A stretch of 64,000 nucleotides of DNA from an uncultured Campylobacter sp. (GTDB lineage: Bacteria > Campylobacterota > Campylobacteria > Campylobacterales > Campylobacteraceae). Shown piece by piece: positions 9,255-18,690 of this stretch (positions within the stretch are counted from its first letter, which is position 1; the number at the start of each line of letters is the position of its first letter). Under the pieces are notes generated by a model, which was given only the letters and a program-made list of their open reading frames with translations, was not told the DNA's origin and made no database searches. Made by a program: the position numbers and the translations under genes. The stretch lies in contig CAKVAF010000010.1 of NCBI GenBank assembly GCA_934718785.1, forward strand, positions 1-64,000. The letters run 5' to 3'.

Positions 9255-9704
9255 ATGAAAAAAATTCTTTCAATCACGCTTTTAAGTCTCGCACTTTTTG
9301 CTAATGACAAAAGCCTAGAAGTCTTTGAAAGCCCAAGTTGTGGGTGTTGTGAGCAGTGGATAGCCTATATGAAAAAAAAGGGTTATGCGCTCAATGTGCA
9401 TAAAAGTAATGATTTTTACAAAATTAAGCAGCAATTTGGCATAAAGCCTGAGTATCAAAGCTGCCACACTGCGATTGTAGCAGGTTATGCAGTCGAAGGA
9501 CATGTGCCTGAGAGTGCGGTAAAATGGCTTTTAGAAACTAAGCCAAAAGAAGTTATCGGCGTTTCAGCTCCTGGTATGCCACAAGGAAGTCCAGGCATGG
9601 AGCAAGGAAGCTATGAAGAATATCCTGTCATCGTGATGAAAAAAGATGGAAGCTATGAACTTTTTGGCTATTTTAAGGGCGAAGAACTGGTAAGAAAAAA
9701 GTGA
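9255..9704 (+). CDS. Secreted DUF411 metal-binding protein
   Basis: A 149-residue exported protein. Signal peptide MKKILSITLLSLALFA is followed by a thioredoxin-like DUF411 domain with the vicinal cysteines PSCGCCEQW and a second conserved patch SCHTAIVAGYAVEGHVP. A Met/Gly-rich loop (APGMPQGSPGMEQGSYEE) follows. Such proteins are linked to copper or other soft-metal handling in the periplasm. A strong AAGGAG ribosome-binding site precedes the ATG. No copper pump or oxidase is adjacent, so the exact partner is unknown. Confidence 0.85.
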   Translation: MKKILSITLLSLALFANDKSLEVFESPSCGCCEQWIAYMKKKGYALNVHKSNDFYKIKQQFGIKPEYQSCHTAIVAGYAVEGHVPESAVKWLLETKPKEVIGVSAPGMPQGSPGMEQGSYEEYPVIVMKKDGSYELFGYFKGEELVRKK

Positions 9705-10105
9705 TTTAAGCAGCGAAAATTTGATGAAATTTTAGAATTTAAATTTTTTAAATTTTTAGATTTTATAAATTCTTATGAAATTTACAATACTCTAAAACAC
9801 ACCGCAAATTTTAAGATTTGAAAAATTTTATTATTTTTCAAGTTCTTAAAATTTCATTCATCATAGGCGAAGTGGATTTATCCTTGCATGAAATTTACAA
9901 CTTATAAATTATCTTTTTAACCCTTATTATAGTTTTAAATTTTGATTAAACAAAGTAATTTAAAGGCTTAAAAGTGAAATCTAAAACACATTTTTAAGCT
10001 TGTAAAATTTAAAAATTTATCCACAAATAATGCAAATTTTAAGCTTTTTAGGCTAGAATTTAAATTTTAAAATAATTTTAAATTCACAAGTCTCAAGGAC
10101 GCATT
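9705..10105. other. Gene-free AT-rich spacer with a long imperfect inverted repeat
   Basis: No convincing reading frame. 9722-9737 and 9843-9863 form complementary arms (TGATGAAATTTTAGAA against a copy with small interruptions), with about 105 AT-rich bases between them. The conserved core of the hairpin family found at 25.6, 27.0 and 34.3 kb is not recognisable here. The last 60 bases hold the pssA promoter region and an AAGGA ribosome-binding site. Confidence 0.4.
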
Positions 10106-10834
10106 ATGCAAAAGGAAAAATTGCAGCTCATTTACATCTTGCCTAATCTTTTCACAGCCGCTTCGTGCTTTTTTGGCGTGATTTCCATCCTAGCATCTAT
10201 CAATGCGCAGTTTGAAAAGGCTTTGCTTTATATCATTTTAGCACTCATTTGCGATGGGCTTGATGGGCGCGTGGCTAGACTTACAAAGACGACTTCAAAA
10301 TTTGGCGTGGAGTTTGACTCGCTTGCGGATTTGATCGCCTTTGGCGTGGCTCCTGCGATACTTTTTTATCAAAATATCGGCGTTCATTATGGTAAAATCG
10401 GCGCTTTAGTGAGTGCGTTTTTTGTGATTTTTGGTGCGATTCGCTTGGCACGTTTTAATGTAACTTCAAGCAGTATCGAACCCTCTGTTTTCATCGGGCT
10501 TCCTATCCCTACAGCTGCAGTGGTGAGCGCTGTTTTTACCTATGCGTATATCACTTATAAGCTTAAAGATTTTGCACTTTTTTTTCTCGTTTTAGAGCTT
10601 TTTCTCGCTTTTTTAATGGTCAGTAATATCCGCTACGCCAGCTTTAAAAAGATAGATTTAAGCCGCGCGAACACGATAAAAATTCTCGTCATCTTAATCG
10701 TGTTTTTATCCATGCTTTATCTTTACCCACTTGAAAGCACGCTCATTATTGTCAGCCTTTATGTGCTTTTTGGACCCGTGCGCGCCATTTATACCTTGAT
10801 TGCCGGACTTAGAAAAGCAAAAAATAAAGTGTAA
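10106..10834 (+). CDS. pssA: CDP-diacylglycerol--serine O-phosphatidyltransferase
   Basis: Integral membrane enzyme that makes phosphatidylserine, the precursor of phosphatidylethanolamine. The CDP-alcohol phosphotransferase motif is exact: Asp50, Asp53-Gly54, Ala57-Arg58, Gly67, Asp71 and Asp75 in the stretch starting CDGLDGRVAR. Around this lie several hydrophobic helices, as usual for the 240-residue type II enzyme. Followed 53 bases later by a small motility-type gene in the same direction. Confidence 0.95.
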   Translation: MQKEKLQLIYILPNLFTAASCFFGVISILASINAQFEKALLYIILALICDGLDGRVARLTKTTSKFGVEFDSLADLIAFGVAPAILFYQNIGVHYGKIGALVSAFFVIFGAIRLARFNVTSSSIEPSVFIGLPIPTAAVVSAVFTYAYITYKLKDFALFFLVLELFLAFLMVSNIRYASFKKIDLSRANTIKILVILIVFLSMLYLYPLESTLIIVSLYVLFGPVRAIYTLIAGLRKAKNKV

Positions 10835-10887
10835 AGTTTTTTACAAAAAAGCCGATTTAACCTTACACCATTTAGAAAGGATAGACA

Positions 10888-11049
10888 ATGGAAATTTCAG
10901 GAATGGGTAATGCTTCTTTAATGCTTGGTGCAAGTACTGCAGCTTTGAAAAAGGCGATTGATAGCAGTGAAGAAGCTATAACGCAAGTTATAGAAGCGAT
11001 TTCAAGCGGTGAGGTCGATGGCACAAGCTCGTTAGATATCTACGCTTGA
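10888..11049 (+). CDS. Small YjfB-like putative motility protein (53 residues)
   Basis: A short gene with a good AAAGGA ribosome-binding site seven bases before ATG 10888. The protein begins MEISGMGNASLMLGAS and continues with an amphipathic LKKAIDSSEEAITQVIEAI helix. This matches the layout of the YjfB putative motility family (M-[DE]-I ... S ... L-KKA-[ML]-D ... E). Its role is not established. It has no signal peptide or membrane segment. A hairpin follows the stop at once. Confidence 0.7.
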   Translation: MEISGMGNASLMLGASTAALKKAIDSSEEAITQVIEAISSGEVDGTSSLDIYA

Positions 11050-11055
11050 TTTGCA

Positions 11056-11089
11056 AGCCCTGCGACACTTTGTGGGGCTATATATTTTT
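11056..11089 (+). terminator. Likely terminator after the YjfB-like gene
   Basis: AGCCC (11056-11060) can pair with GGGCT (11075-11079) around a loop that contains CAC/GTG, followed by TATATATTTTT. It separates the plus-strand pssA pair from the convergent minus-strand J-domain gene. Confidence 0.45.
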
Positions 11090-11109
11090 AATTCATATAA
11101 ATTTCATAT

Positions 11110-11925
11110 TCACGCATTGTTTTTATAAAGAGCTTTAAGATTGTCATAAGCAATTTGTATCTTTTCAAACTGCTCGCGGCAAAAGGCCTTTTCTATTCCA
11201 CTTTTATGCTGCGCAAAATCAGGATGATAGAGTTTTACTAAGATGAGATATTTTTGTCTGATTTGGCTTAAATCATCATTTGGCGAGCATTCAAGCGTTT
11301 TAAAATACGAGCTAAAAAGCTTGGCTAAGGCGTTAAATTTCCATTTATTGCCCTCTTTTTTGCGCGCTTTTTCTTTAAACTTAGCAAACTCAGCCTCGTT
11401 GATATCAAAATCCACACAGTATTTTAAATGCTCATTTTCACTTGCAAAACTCTCAAAAAGCGCACTTGTATTTTCATCCTTGTAAGCTATGCTTAAAATG
11501 TTATTTTCAGGGCTAAACTCGCAAGTATGATTTTTAAAATAGCCCTTAACATAGTTAATAAAAAGCTTTTCATTTGCCGAAAGCTCTAAAATAATAGCGC
11601 TTGATACAAATTTAGCCCTGATTAAAATCACAGGCTTAAGGCTGTTTTTTTGCGTAAAATTGAGCCTAAAAGTTTTATGATAGGCTTCGCTTAAATTTGA
11701 AATTTCATCTAATTTCAAGCCTTTGTTTTGATATTTTTTTTCAATTAATTTTAAAAAATACTTGCGCTGGATGATTTCATTTTCCACAAAAAAGGAAAAC
11801 ACCTTGTATTTTTTACCCAAAATCTTACTAAAATTCTTACTCATCAGCTCTTTAAGCTGTTTAAAAAGGGCGATATCATCAGTATTTACGCTAATGCTTT
11901 CAAGACTTTGAACGATTTGCATCAT
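11110..11925 (-). CDS. J-domain (DnaJ-like) protein
   Basis: About 270 residues. The last 65 form a J domain with the essential HPD motif ([11 protein letters not shown]) and the [11 protein letters not shown] helix. The first 200 residues are a family-specific region without recognised motif. The J domain should stimulate an Hsp70 (DnaK) ATPase, and the N-terminus may select clients. An upstream in-frame ATG at 11958 exists, but GGGAGA directly before the double ATG at 11920-11925 makes that the likelier start, overlapping the bpt end by 26 bases. Same neighbour order as the J-domain gene beside the leucyltransferase gene in C. jejuni (recalled). Confidence 0.82.
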   Translation of the reverse strand: MMQIVQSLESISVNTDDIALFKQLKELMSKNFSKILGKKYKVFSFFVENEIIQRKYFLKLIEKKYQNKGLKLDEISNLSEAYHKTFRLNFTQKNSLKPVILIRAKFVSSAIILELSANEKLFINYVKGYFKNHTCEFSPENNILSIAYKDENTSALFESFASENEHLKYCVDFDINEAEFAKFKEKARKKEGNKWKFNALAKLFSSYFKTLECSPNDDLSQIRQKYLILVKLYHPDFAQHKSGIEKAFCREQFEKIQIAYDNLKALYKNNA

Positions 11926-12658
11926 CTTTCTCCCATAAATAAGCACTTTCATCGACATTTGAAGTGCGTCTTAAAATTTCGTTGGGACTATAATCGGCTT
12001 TATACGATAAAGATTGAGAGTTTTTGACAAAATATCCTAAATAAATATAGGATAATTTTTTCATTTTTGCAATTTTAATTTCATTCAAAAGCGAGAATTT
12101 ACCAAGGCTTAAGTGATTATAATCAGGATCATAAAAGCAATAAATGCTTGAAATGCCATCCTTTAAAATGTCGATTAGATCCACGCAAACAAGCTTGCCA
12201 TCGATATAAAAGTCAAGCTCATAGCCAAAATTATTCGCTCCAGCCACATAAAGATTATAATATTGTCTAAAACTTAGGCGGTGGAATTTCCACCCCTTTT
12301 TAAACATCATCGCTTCGTGATATTTATCATATAAATATAAGTGTTCGTTACTGATTTGTGGGCGTTTAAGCACGATTTGTGTGTCAAGATTTTTTTTAAA
12401 AACGCGGCGATTTGACTTGCTAAAAACAAAATCCTTAGTCAAAATGCGAAGCCCCAAGCACTCATGGCAAGCCGAGCAAATGGGGCGCGAAAAATACGCC
12501 CCAAAGCGCCGCCAGCCCCGAAGCACCAGTTCGTTATTTAAATGAAAAGAGCAATTTTTAATGAATTTATACTCCATTTTACACTCTCTACCCTCGATAT
12601 AAGGGCATTCATCTTGCAAGGTGCAAAAGGCTATTTCATCATCGATTTGCTGCTTCAA
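11900..12658 (-). CDS. bpt: Aspartate/glutamate leucyltransferase
   Basis: Adds leucine from Leu-tRNA to proteins with N-terminal Asp or Glu, marking them for ClpAP via the N-end rule. The N-terminal cysteine cluster CPYIEGREC and the [16 protein letters not shown] segment, and the C-terminal [20 protein letters not shown] segment, are typical of the bacterial ATE1-like Bpt family. 252 residues, normal length. It overlaps the gene before it by four bases and the J-domain gene after it, so the run pycA, small gene, bpt, J-domain gene is one translationally coupled operon. Confidence 0.92.
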   Translation of the reverse strand: MKQQIDDEIAFCTLQDECPYIEGRECKMEYKFIKNCSFHLNNELVLRGWRRFGAYFSRPICSACHECLGLRILTKDFVFSKSNRRVFKKNLDTQIVLKRPQISNEHLYLYDKYHEAMMFKKGWKFHRLSFRQYYNLYVAGANNFGYELDFYIDGKLVCVDLIDILKDGISSIYCFYDPDYNHLSLGKFSLLNEIKIAKMKKLSYIYLGYFVKNSQSLSYKADYSPNEILRRTSNVDESAYLWEKDDANRSKS

Positions 12659-12966
12659 GCGTTTAAAAACTCCCTAGTTTGAGCGAGCAAACTTTCTTTT
12701 TTGCGCTCTAAATTTGCGTAATAGGCTTTTTCATCATTAGTTTGAGAACTTTGCGAAACTGCTGGGGCATTTGAATTTGTATTTGAGTTTTGATTTAAAT
12801 TTAATTTCGCGCCTAAATTTTCTTTAGAATTTTCTTTAGTCCCATTTTTCAAGCCTGAGTTTTTATCTTTCAAAGTTCGCGCCGCAGTTTTTGAGCTTTT
12901 GTCTGAGTTTTTATCATTTTCTAGCATTTGAGATTTGATATCTCTTAAACTATCTTTAAAGTCCAT
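12655..12966 (-). CDS. Small Asn/Ser/Lys-rich protein of unknown function
   Basis: 103 residues, highly charged and Asn-rich in the middle ([18 protein letters not shown]), with a conserved-looking start [15 protein letters not shown] and end [21 protein letters not shown]. No signal peptide or membrane helix. It overlaps pycA by one base and bpt by four, so it is surely translated with them. A gene of similar size lies at this place in C. jejuni (recalled). Function unknown. The low-complexity centre suggests a disordered linker between two short helices. Confidence 0.7.
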   Translation of the reverse strand: MDFKDSLRDIKSQMLENDKNSDKSSKTAARTLKDKNSGLKNGTKENSKENLGAKLNLNQNSNTNSNAPAVSQSSQTNDEKAYYANLERKKESLLAQTREFLNA

Positions 12967-14405
12967 TATTTTCTGCTTTCTCTAATCTTTTTCAAAGTCG
13001 CAGCGATGGCGGCGATGACTTCTTCTTTATTTTCTTGATGGCGATCTTCAGTTTTTTCTAGTAATTCTTGCATATGCGTTTCTATAAAAGAAGTGTCAAA
13101 ATAACCGCGCCTAAATTCCTTGATTTTAGTAATGGCGATTAAAAAAGGAATGGTCGTTCTCACATCATCAATGACAAATTCTTTCAGTGCGCGCTCTAGT
13201 TTATTCACCACCTGATCGTAGCTTGTCGCCTTTACAATAAGCTTTGCGAGTAAGCTATCATAAAAAGGCGGGATTGTATAGTCTTTATAAATATGACTAT
13301 CCACGCGAACCCCTGGTCCTAAGGCTGGGTAATACTCCGTGATTTTACCTGCACTTGGGATGAAATTTTTCCACACATTTTCAGCTGTAATTCTCACTTC
13401 AATTGCATAACCTCTAGGCACAATGTCGCTTTGCTCTAAGTCTAAAATCTCGCCACTTGCAATTCTAATTTGACGCACCAGTAAATCCACGCCCGTGATT
13501 TCTTCAGTGATGGGGTGCTCGACTTGAATTCTTGTATTCATCTCCATAAAATAAAAGCGGTTATAATCATCAAGTAAAAACTCCACCGTCCCAGCATTTG
13601 TATAACCCACCGCCTTAGCAGCAGCAACTGCAGTAACGCCTATGGTTTTTCGCAAATTCTCACTGATACTAGGACAAGGTGCGATTTCGACAATCTTTTG
13701 ATGACGACGCTGAATGGAGCAATCGCGCTCGCACAAATGAATGATATTTCCATAATTATCGCCTAAGATTTGAAACTCGATGTGGCGGGGATTTTGCACA
13801 TATTTTTCCATAAATACTTCATCGTTGTTAAAAAAGGCTAAAGCCTCGCGCTTGCACGCTTCAAAGGCATTTTCTAGCTCTTCTTCTTTATGCACGACAC
13901 GTATCCCACGCCCCCCACCACCGCCGCTTGATTTTAAAATCACAGGATAGCCGATTTTCTCCGCATAAGTTTTAATCTCATCAAGGCTGTGATTATTCAG
14001 CTTTTCAGTTCCGGGCACGATAGGGATACCATTTTTATGCATTAAATAGCGCGCGATATTTTTATTTCCCATTTTGCGAATGACATCTGATTTTGGACCG
14101 ATGAAAATAATGCCATTATCCTCGCATTCTTTGGCAAATTCATAATTTTCGCTCAAAAAGCCATATCCTGGATGAATCGCATCCGCCCCACAAGCCTTAG
14201 CCACCTCAACAATGCGCTTAGCATCCAAATACCCACGAATCGCGTCCGTTCCTATCCTATAAGCCTCATCAGCGATTTTCACATGCAAGCATTCTCTATC
14301 AGGCTCTGTAAAAATCGCCACACTTTTTATATGCAAATCCCTACAAGCGCGTATCGTTCGCACAGCAATTTCAGCACGATTTGCAATCAAAATTTTATGT
14401 ATCAT
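12966..14405 (-). CDS. pycA: Pyruvate carboxylase subunit A (biotin carboxylase)
   Basis: ATP-grasp enzyme that carboxylates biotin carried on a partner protein. N-terminal MIHKILIANRAEIAVRTIRA, the glycine-rich ATP loop SSGGGGRGIRVV, and the EMNTRIQVEHPITEE active-site stretch are all present. At 479 residues it is longer than a typical fatty-acid AccC (about 445). The extra C-terminal helix ending in KKIRESRK, and the position upstream of the bpt cluster, match the anaplerotic PycA of C. jejuni (recalled). Its partner PycB should lie elsewhere. AccC cannot be excluded from sequence alone. Confidence 0.85.
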   Translation of the reverse strand: MIHKILIANRAEIAVRTIRACRDLHIKSVAIFTEPDRECLHVKIADEAYRIGTDAIRGYLDAKRIVEVAKACGADAIHPGYGFLSENYEFAKECEDNGIIFIGPKSDVIRKMGNKNIARYLMHKNGIPIVPGTEKLNNHSLDEIKTYAEKIGYPVILKSSGGGGGRGIRVVHKEEELENAFEACKREALAFFNNDEVFMEKYVQNPRHIEFQILGDNYGNIIHLCERDCSIQRRHQKIVEIAPCPSISENLRKTIGVTAVAAAKAVGYTNAGTVEFLLDDYNRFYFMEMNTRIQVEHPITEEITGVDLLVRQIRIASGEILDLEQSDIVPRGYAIEVRITAENVWKNFIPSAGKITEYYPALGPGVRVDSHIYKDYTIPPFYDSLLAKLIVKATSYDQVVNKLERALKEFVIDDVRTTIPFLIAITKIKEFRRGYFDTSFIETHMQELLEKTEDRHQENKEEVIAAIAATLKKIRESRK

Positions 14406-14724
14406 CGTTTTAATCCTTGATTAAATTTCATAAATTCTAACTAAAATTTGTAAAATTTAAGCTTTTTTATTTTTATAAATTTCAAAAATCTTAGCTTGTA
14501 AATTTAAAAATGCTGAAATGACTTATGCATAAAAAAGCTTAAAAGAAAATAAATCTTATTGTGAAAATTTAAAAGCTTAAAGTTCTATTTTATAGGTCTT
14601 TGAAGATAATATCACATTGTGAAAAGCCTGTGAATAAATTTGAAATTTTGTCAAAACTTAAAGAGAAAAATTTAAGTTATTTTTTAAATTTTGTTTTTTT
14701 GAATTGATTGAATGAATTGCTCAA
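14406..14724. repeat. Gene-free spacer with a perfect 15-bp inverted repeat
   Basis: No reading frame of interest. TTTAAGCTTTTTTAT at 14456-14470 is exactly complementary to 14529-14543, with 58 AT-rich bases between. The arms are as good as those of the conserved-core hairpin family, but the centre is different. The left part also serves as upstream region of pycA. The right part follows the broken pyruvyl transferase gene and could terminate it. Confidence 0.5.
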
Positions 14725-15908
14725 TCAATCTTGATATACTTTAAAATTTGCTATAAATTCACATAAATTTTGAAGTTTTGCTTCATCGACACTTTCGCCA
14801 AAGGCTTTTAAAATGCTTAATTTAAGATTTTCAAGCATAGCTTCTTTTAAAGGCTCTATATCTAGGGCTTTTGGGCTAAAATTGACAGCATTCTTTTTAA
14901 AATCATCTAAGGTATAAACTTTTAAAATGCCATCAAGGGCTGAAAATCTTTGCTTTTGTTCTTCATTATTTCTTATCAAAATCACAGGTATACCTAAAGC
15001 CGTGCAAGGAGCGGCGCAGTGTAAGCGATTTGTGATGATGAGGCTTGCTTCGTCTTTGTAGCGCTTTAAAAGTGCTTGATAGCCTTATGATAGGCTTGCC
15101 AGTGCGTTTTAGGCGCAAGTTTTAGCCATCTTTGACTGATAAACTCGGCATTTTGCTTTAAATGATCAGGGATAAATTCTAAAAATTTATTGGGCACATT
15201 ACAAAAAAATACTTTGCCATTGTTTTTCAAAGGCTTTCTTTTAGGCAAAGTTAGCGTCAAACAGCGCGAAAAATAGCTTTTGATTTTATAGTTTTGACAA
15301 AAATCAAGCGTGAATTTATCCCTACAGCCTATTTCAAGATTTTGAAAAAAATTAGGATAATGATCTAAAAAGTCGATAAAAAAATGATGTACTCCGCGAG
15401 TTAAATGTGTCCCTACAAATACAGGCAAAATATCACGACTTGGGATAAAATCATAACCTATACTAAACCAACCTTGCATTACACAAGGTGTTTTCATATC
15501 CTTTGAACTTCGGTAGAAACTAAGTATATCACGATCAAAAAATTCAAAATTTAATTCACTAAAAAGACCTTTTAAAGCTGATTTAGTTGCAATAGTTTGC
15601 ATATAATCACCTAAATTATATGAATCATAAAGTGTATTATGGTTAAAATAGTAAAAAAGTAGAAAAGTATTTTTGTTAATATTTATAGGTAATCTCTCAT
15701 TTGTGAATTGCGTAGATATATGATAAATTGCTAGCTTTTTATTTTGTGCATCAAGGGTATTTTAAGTATGTTTAATAGAATTTAAAAGCTCGTTTTGATG
15801 ATTATCTTGCTCTTTGCCGAGCTTATTAAGGCGCTTTAATACTCTAAAAACGCCTGTAATATAATAATCTCTAGCTTTCATTAAAAATATCTTAATTTTT
15901 TCTAACAT
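14725..15908 (-). pseudogene. Polysaccharide pyruvyl transferase-family gene, nonsense codon and frameshift
   Basis: From ATG 15908 the frame reads MLEKIKIFLMKARDYY..., meets TAA at 15762-15764, and continues in the same frame with a clear family segment (YDSYNLGDYMQTIATKSAL). This is followed by VMQGWFSIGYDFIPSR, VGTHLTRG and CRDKFTLDFCQN. One base is missing near 15083. The next frame gives LIITNRLHCAAPCTALGIPV, the typical C-terminal motif, and ends at 14725. The family adds pyruvate ketals to, or otherwise modifies, surface glycans. An in-frame stop at codon 49 plus one frameshift make it a pseudogene in this sequence. A G11 tract in the promoter would have made it phase-variable. Confidence 0.8.
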
Positions 15909-15935
15909 ATTTTAAGTCTTTTAAAAATAAAAAGT

Positions 15936-15965
15936 ATTATATAAAATACCCCCCCCCCCGCAAGA
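15936..15965 (-). promoter_or_regulatory. Promoter with G11 homopolymer as spacer
   Basis: On the minus strand, TTGCGG is followed by the rest of an 11-G run (15949-15959), seven bases, and a perfect TATAAT. With eleven G the -35-like and -10 boxes are 17 bases apart, the optimum. The run is not inside any reading frame. Slippage of such tracts is the standard phase-variation mechanism in Campylobacter, usually within genes. Here it would change promoter spacing for the downstream glycan gene. Confidence 0.6.
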
Positions 15966-16148
15966 GAATTTGAAAGAATTTGCAAATTTTTTGTTTATTT
16001 TTAAAATAAACTTAAATTTATATTCAATTTGGCTTAAAATTTGTATTTAAAATAGAGTTAAAATAAGCAGTTTTAGTATGAGTTTGAAATTATGAGTTTA
16101 AAATTTCGATTGATTTTTTAAATGAATCAAAAGCACTTAAATCAAGCC

Positions 16149-16988
16149 TTAGCCCACTAAAGTGCCAATGCCTTTATCGGTAAAAATTTCAAGCAAAAGA
16201 CTGTGTTTTAGACGCCCATCTAAAATATGCACGCGCGAAACGCCATTTTCGCAAGCTTCTATGCATGATTTTAGCTTTACTAACATACCGCCTTGTGTTT
16301 TTTTGACAAGTTCTTTGGCTTGATCTAAACTGATACGCGAAATCAAGCTGTTTTTATCATCAAAATTCTCATAAAGCCCTTCCACATCGCTTAAAAATAC
16401 CAGCTTTTCAGCCCGCAGCGCCTTTGCCACTTCGCAAGCCACATCATCAGCGTTGATATTGTAGCTTTGATACGCGCTATCCATACCAATGGGCGCAATC
16501 ACGGGTGTAAAATCCTTATCAAGCAAGTCTTTAAGGCAATTTGCGCTCACATTTAAAATCTCGCCCACAAAACCCAGCACCTCATCTTTTTTCGCGCATT
16601 CTAGCAAATTGCCATCCTTGCCGCACAGCCCCAAAGCTTTGACACCTTGAGTTTGCAAGTTTTGCACTAAAGTTTTATTGAGTTTGTAAAGGATCATCTC
16701 AGCCACTTCGACAACTTCTTTTGAGCTTACGCGAAGTCCGTTTTTAAACTCACTTTGAATGCCTAATTTTTCACACATTGCGCTGATTTCTTTGCCGCCT
16801 CCATGCACAATCACGGGCTTAAGTCCCACAAGCTTTAATAGCGCAATATCTTGCATGACAAGACGTTTAAGCTCTTCATTTTCCATAGCCGAGCCGCCAT
16901 ATTTTATCACGATGATTTTAGAGCTAAACTCGCGGATATAAGGCAGGGCTTCAATGAGAATTTGTGCCTTTTCAAAATATGATTTCAT
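16149..16988 (-). CDS. argB: Acetylglutamate kinase
   Basis: Phosphorylates N-acetylglutamate, the second step of arginine synthesis. Amino-acid kinase motifs: KYGGSAM near the start, VHGGGKEIS, and NINADDVACEVAKAL in the C-terminal half, ending in HILDGRLKHSLLLEIFTDKGIGTL. The frame opens at 17009, but ATG 16988 has AAAGGA seven bases upstream and gives the usual start MKSYFEKAQILIEALPYI, so 16988 is preferred (279 residues). Third gene of argC, acetyltransferase, argB. argD is not next to it here. Confidence 0.95.
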   Translation of the reverse strand: MKSYFEKAQILIEALPYIREFSSKIIVIKYGGSAMENEELKRLVMQDIALLKLVGLKPVIVHGGGKEISAMCEKLGIQSEFKNGLRVSSKEVVEVAEMILYKLNKTLVQNLQTQGVKALGLCGKDGNLLECAKKDEVLGFVGEILNVSANCLKDLLDKDFTPVIAPIGMDSAYQSYNINADDVACEVAKALRAEKLVFLSDVEGLYENFDDKNSLISRISLDQAKELVKKTQGGMLVKLKSCIEACENGVSRVHILDGRLKHSLLLEIFTDKGIGTLVG

Positions 16989-17005
16989 AGGCTTTCCTTT
17001 AAATT

Positions 17006-17482
17006 TCACTCATTAAATTTCGTCGCATTAAAATCATTTAAAGACAAATCATAATAATTTGCATCCTCTCGCAAAACAAAACCATAATTTTTCCAAAAAG
17101 CATTACCCACGGCGTTTGATTTAAAGGCAATGAGCGTGATTTTGTTGATTTTCTCGCGTTTAAGCGCGTCAATGCAAAATGCGCTCATCTTATGCGCGAT
17201 GCCTTGCTTTTGATAGTCTTTATGCACGCATACATGATAAAAGCTGCCCGTGCGCCCATCATGTCCGCAAAGTATTGTGCCTACGAGCTTTCCACACTCT
17301 TTAAACTTTGCACCCAGCTCGCAAACTACGCTCAAATCTTTGTTGCGCTCTAAAAAAGCGTGGATATTTGCTGCACTGTCATCAATACTTCTTATGCCAA
17401 AGCCTTTGATTTGCTGCCACAGCGCAAATACTGCTTCGTAATCTGCTTTTTTCATCGCGCGAATGATAAATTCTTCTTTCAT
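17006..17482 (-). CDS. GNAT-family N-acetyltransferase in the arginine cluster
   Basis: 158 residues with the GNAT acetyl-CoA motif (VHKDYQKQGIAHKMSAFCIDAL) and the C-terminal NAFWKNYGFVLR. It lies between argC (12 bases upstream) and argB. An acetyltransferase at this place is conserved in C. jejuni (recalled). The arginine route needs an N-acetylglutamate synthase and no argA or argJ is visible here, so this protein is a reasonable candidate for that step. The substrate itself is inferred from context only. Confidence 0.85.
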   Translation of the reverse strand: MKEEFIIRAMKKADYEAVFALWQQIKGFGIRSIDDSAANIHAFLERNKDLSVVCELGAKFKECGKLVGTILCGHDGRTGSFYHVCVHKDYQKQGIAHKMSAFCIDALKREKINKITLIAFKSNAVGNAFWKNYGFVLREDANYYDLSLNDFNATKFNE

Positions 17483-17494
17483 CTTAACAAATCC

Positions 17495-18538
17495 TTACAA
17501 ATTCGCTATCATATCAAGCCCGAGCCCCTCATCAAAGCCAAACATCAAATTCATATTTTGCACGGCTTGTCCTGCGGCACCTTTGATTAAATTATCCAGC
17601 GCAGCGATGATAATTAGGCGCTTTGTGCACTCATCATAAATAAAATTTATATCAACAAAATTTGTATTTTTAACAAATTTAAGCTCAGGTAAAATGCCTT
17701 TTTCAAGCAACCTGATGAAACGCTCTTGTTTATAATGCTTCTCATAAATTTCACGCACTTTTGCAGGATTTATTTCAGGCTTTAAACTCACATAAATTGT
17801 GGCTAAAATGCCCCTTTGAAGTGGCAATAAATGTGGCGTAAATTGTAAATTTAAGCTTTGGCCTGCAGCTAGGCTTAGCTCTTGCTCGATTTCAGGGGTA
17901 TGACGGTGCGAGCCAACGCCATAAGCCTTGAAATTTTCATTCACTTCACAATACAAATTCGCCTGTTTTTCAGCCCGACCTGCCCCACTCACACCACTTT
18001 TTGCGTCGATGATGATAGAGCTTAAATCAATCATTTTTTCTTTCACTAAAGGATATAAAGCTAAAATCGCACAAGTCGTGTAACAACCCGCATTTGCAAC
18101 AAGGCGCGCGCTTTTAATCTCTTCTTTGTGAATTTCACTCAGTCCATAAACAGCGCGTTCTAAAAATTGCGCATTTTCATGCTTTAACTGATACCATTTT
18201 TCATAATCTTGGCTATTTTTAAGCCTGAAATCCGCGCTTAAATCAATGATTTTACAAGCTTTCAAAAGCTCTTCATTTAAAAGATGTGATAAAAAGCCAT
18301 GTGGCGTGGCACTAAAAAGCAAATCAAGCTCTGGTGTAATTTGTTCTAAGCTTTTGTCTTCGCATTTGAGCGCACAAAGCTCGTTAAATGCGGGATAAAC
18401 TTCACTATAAAGTGTGTCAGCATAAGCGCGCGAACCCAGATAAACAAGCTCGGTGTTGGGATGTCTTAAAAGTAGGCGCACCAGTTCATAGCCCACATAG
18501 CCATTTGCTCCAAGTATGCCCACTTTGATTTTTTTCAC
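17495..18538 (-). CDS. argC: N-acetyl-gamma-glutamyl-phosphate reductase
   Basis: Reduces acetylglutamyl phosphate to the semialdehyde with NADPH, the third arginine step. Nucleotide-binding start GILGANGYVGYELVRLL, catalytic cysteine in NAGCYTT, and the conserved KSGVSGAGR and VGSHRHTPEIEQ segments are all present. 347 residues, complete. First gene of the minus-strand argC-acetyltransferase-argB run. The 152 bases before its start (18539-18690) are AT-rich and must carry the promoter. Confidence 0.96.
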   Translation of the reverse strand: MKKIKVGILGANGYVGYELVRLLLRHPNTELVYLGSRAYADTLYSEVYPAFNELCALKCEDKSLEQITPELDLLFSATPHGFLSHLLNEELLKACKIIDLSADFRLKNSQDYEKWYQLKHENAQFLERAVYGLSEIHKEEIKSARLVANAGCYTTCAILALYPLVKEKMIDLSSIIIDAKSGVSGAGRAEKQANLYCEVNENFKAYGVGSHRHTPEIEQELSLAAGQSLNLQFTPHLLPLQRGILATIYVSLKPEINPAKVREIYEKHYKQERFIRLLEKGILPELKFVKNTNFVDINFIYDECTKRLIIIAALDNLIKGAAGQAVQNMNLMFGFDEGLGLDMIANL

Positions 18539-18690
18539 TTTTTAGCTCCCTATTTTAACTTTGATTGATTTTAAAATTTAATTTATCTAAAACAAGCCAA
18601 ATTTCATTTGCAAGCTGAAATTATAATATATTTTGTATTAGCGCGCGCTAAAAATTTCAAATTTCTTAGAAATTTAGCCTGAATTTGCAT

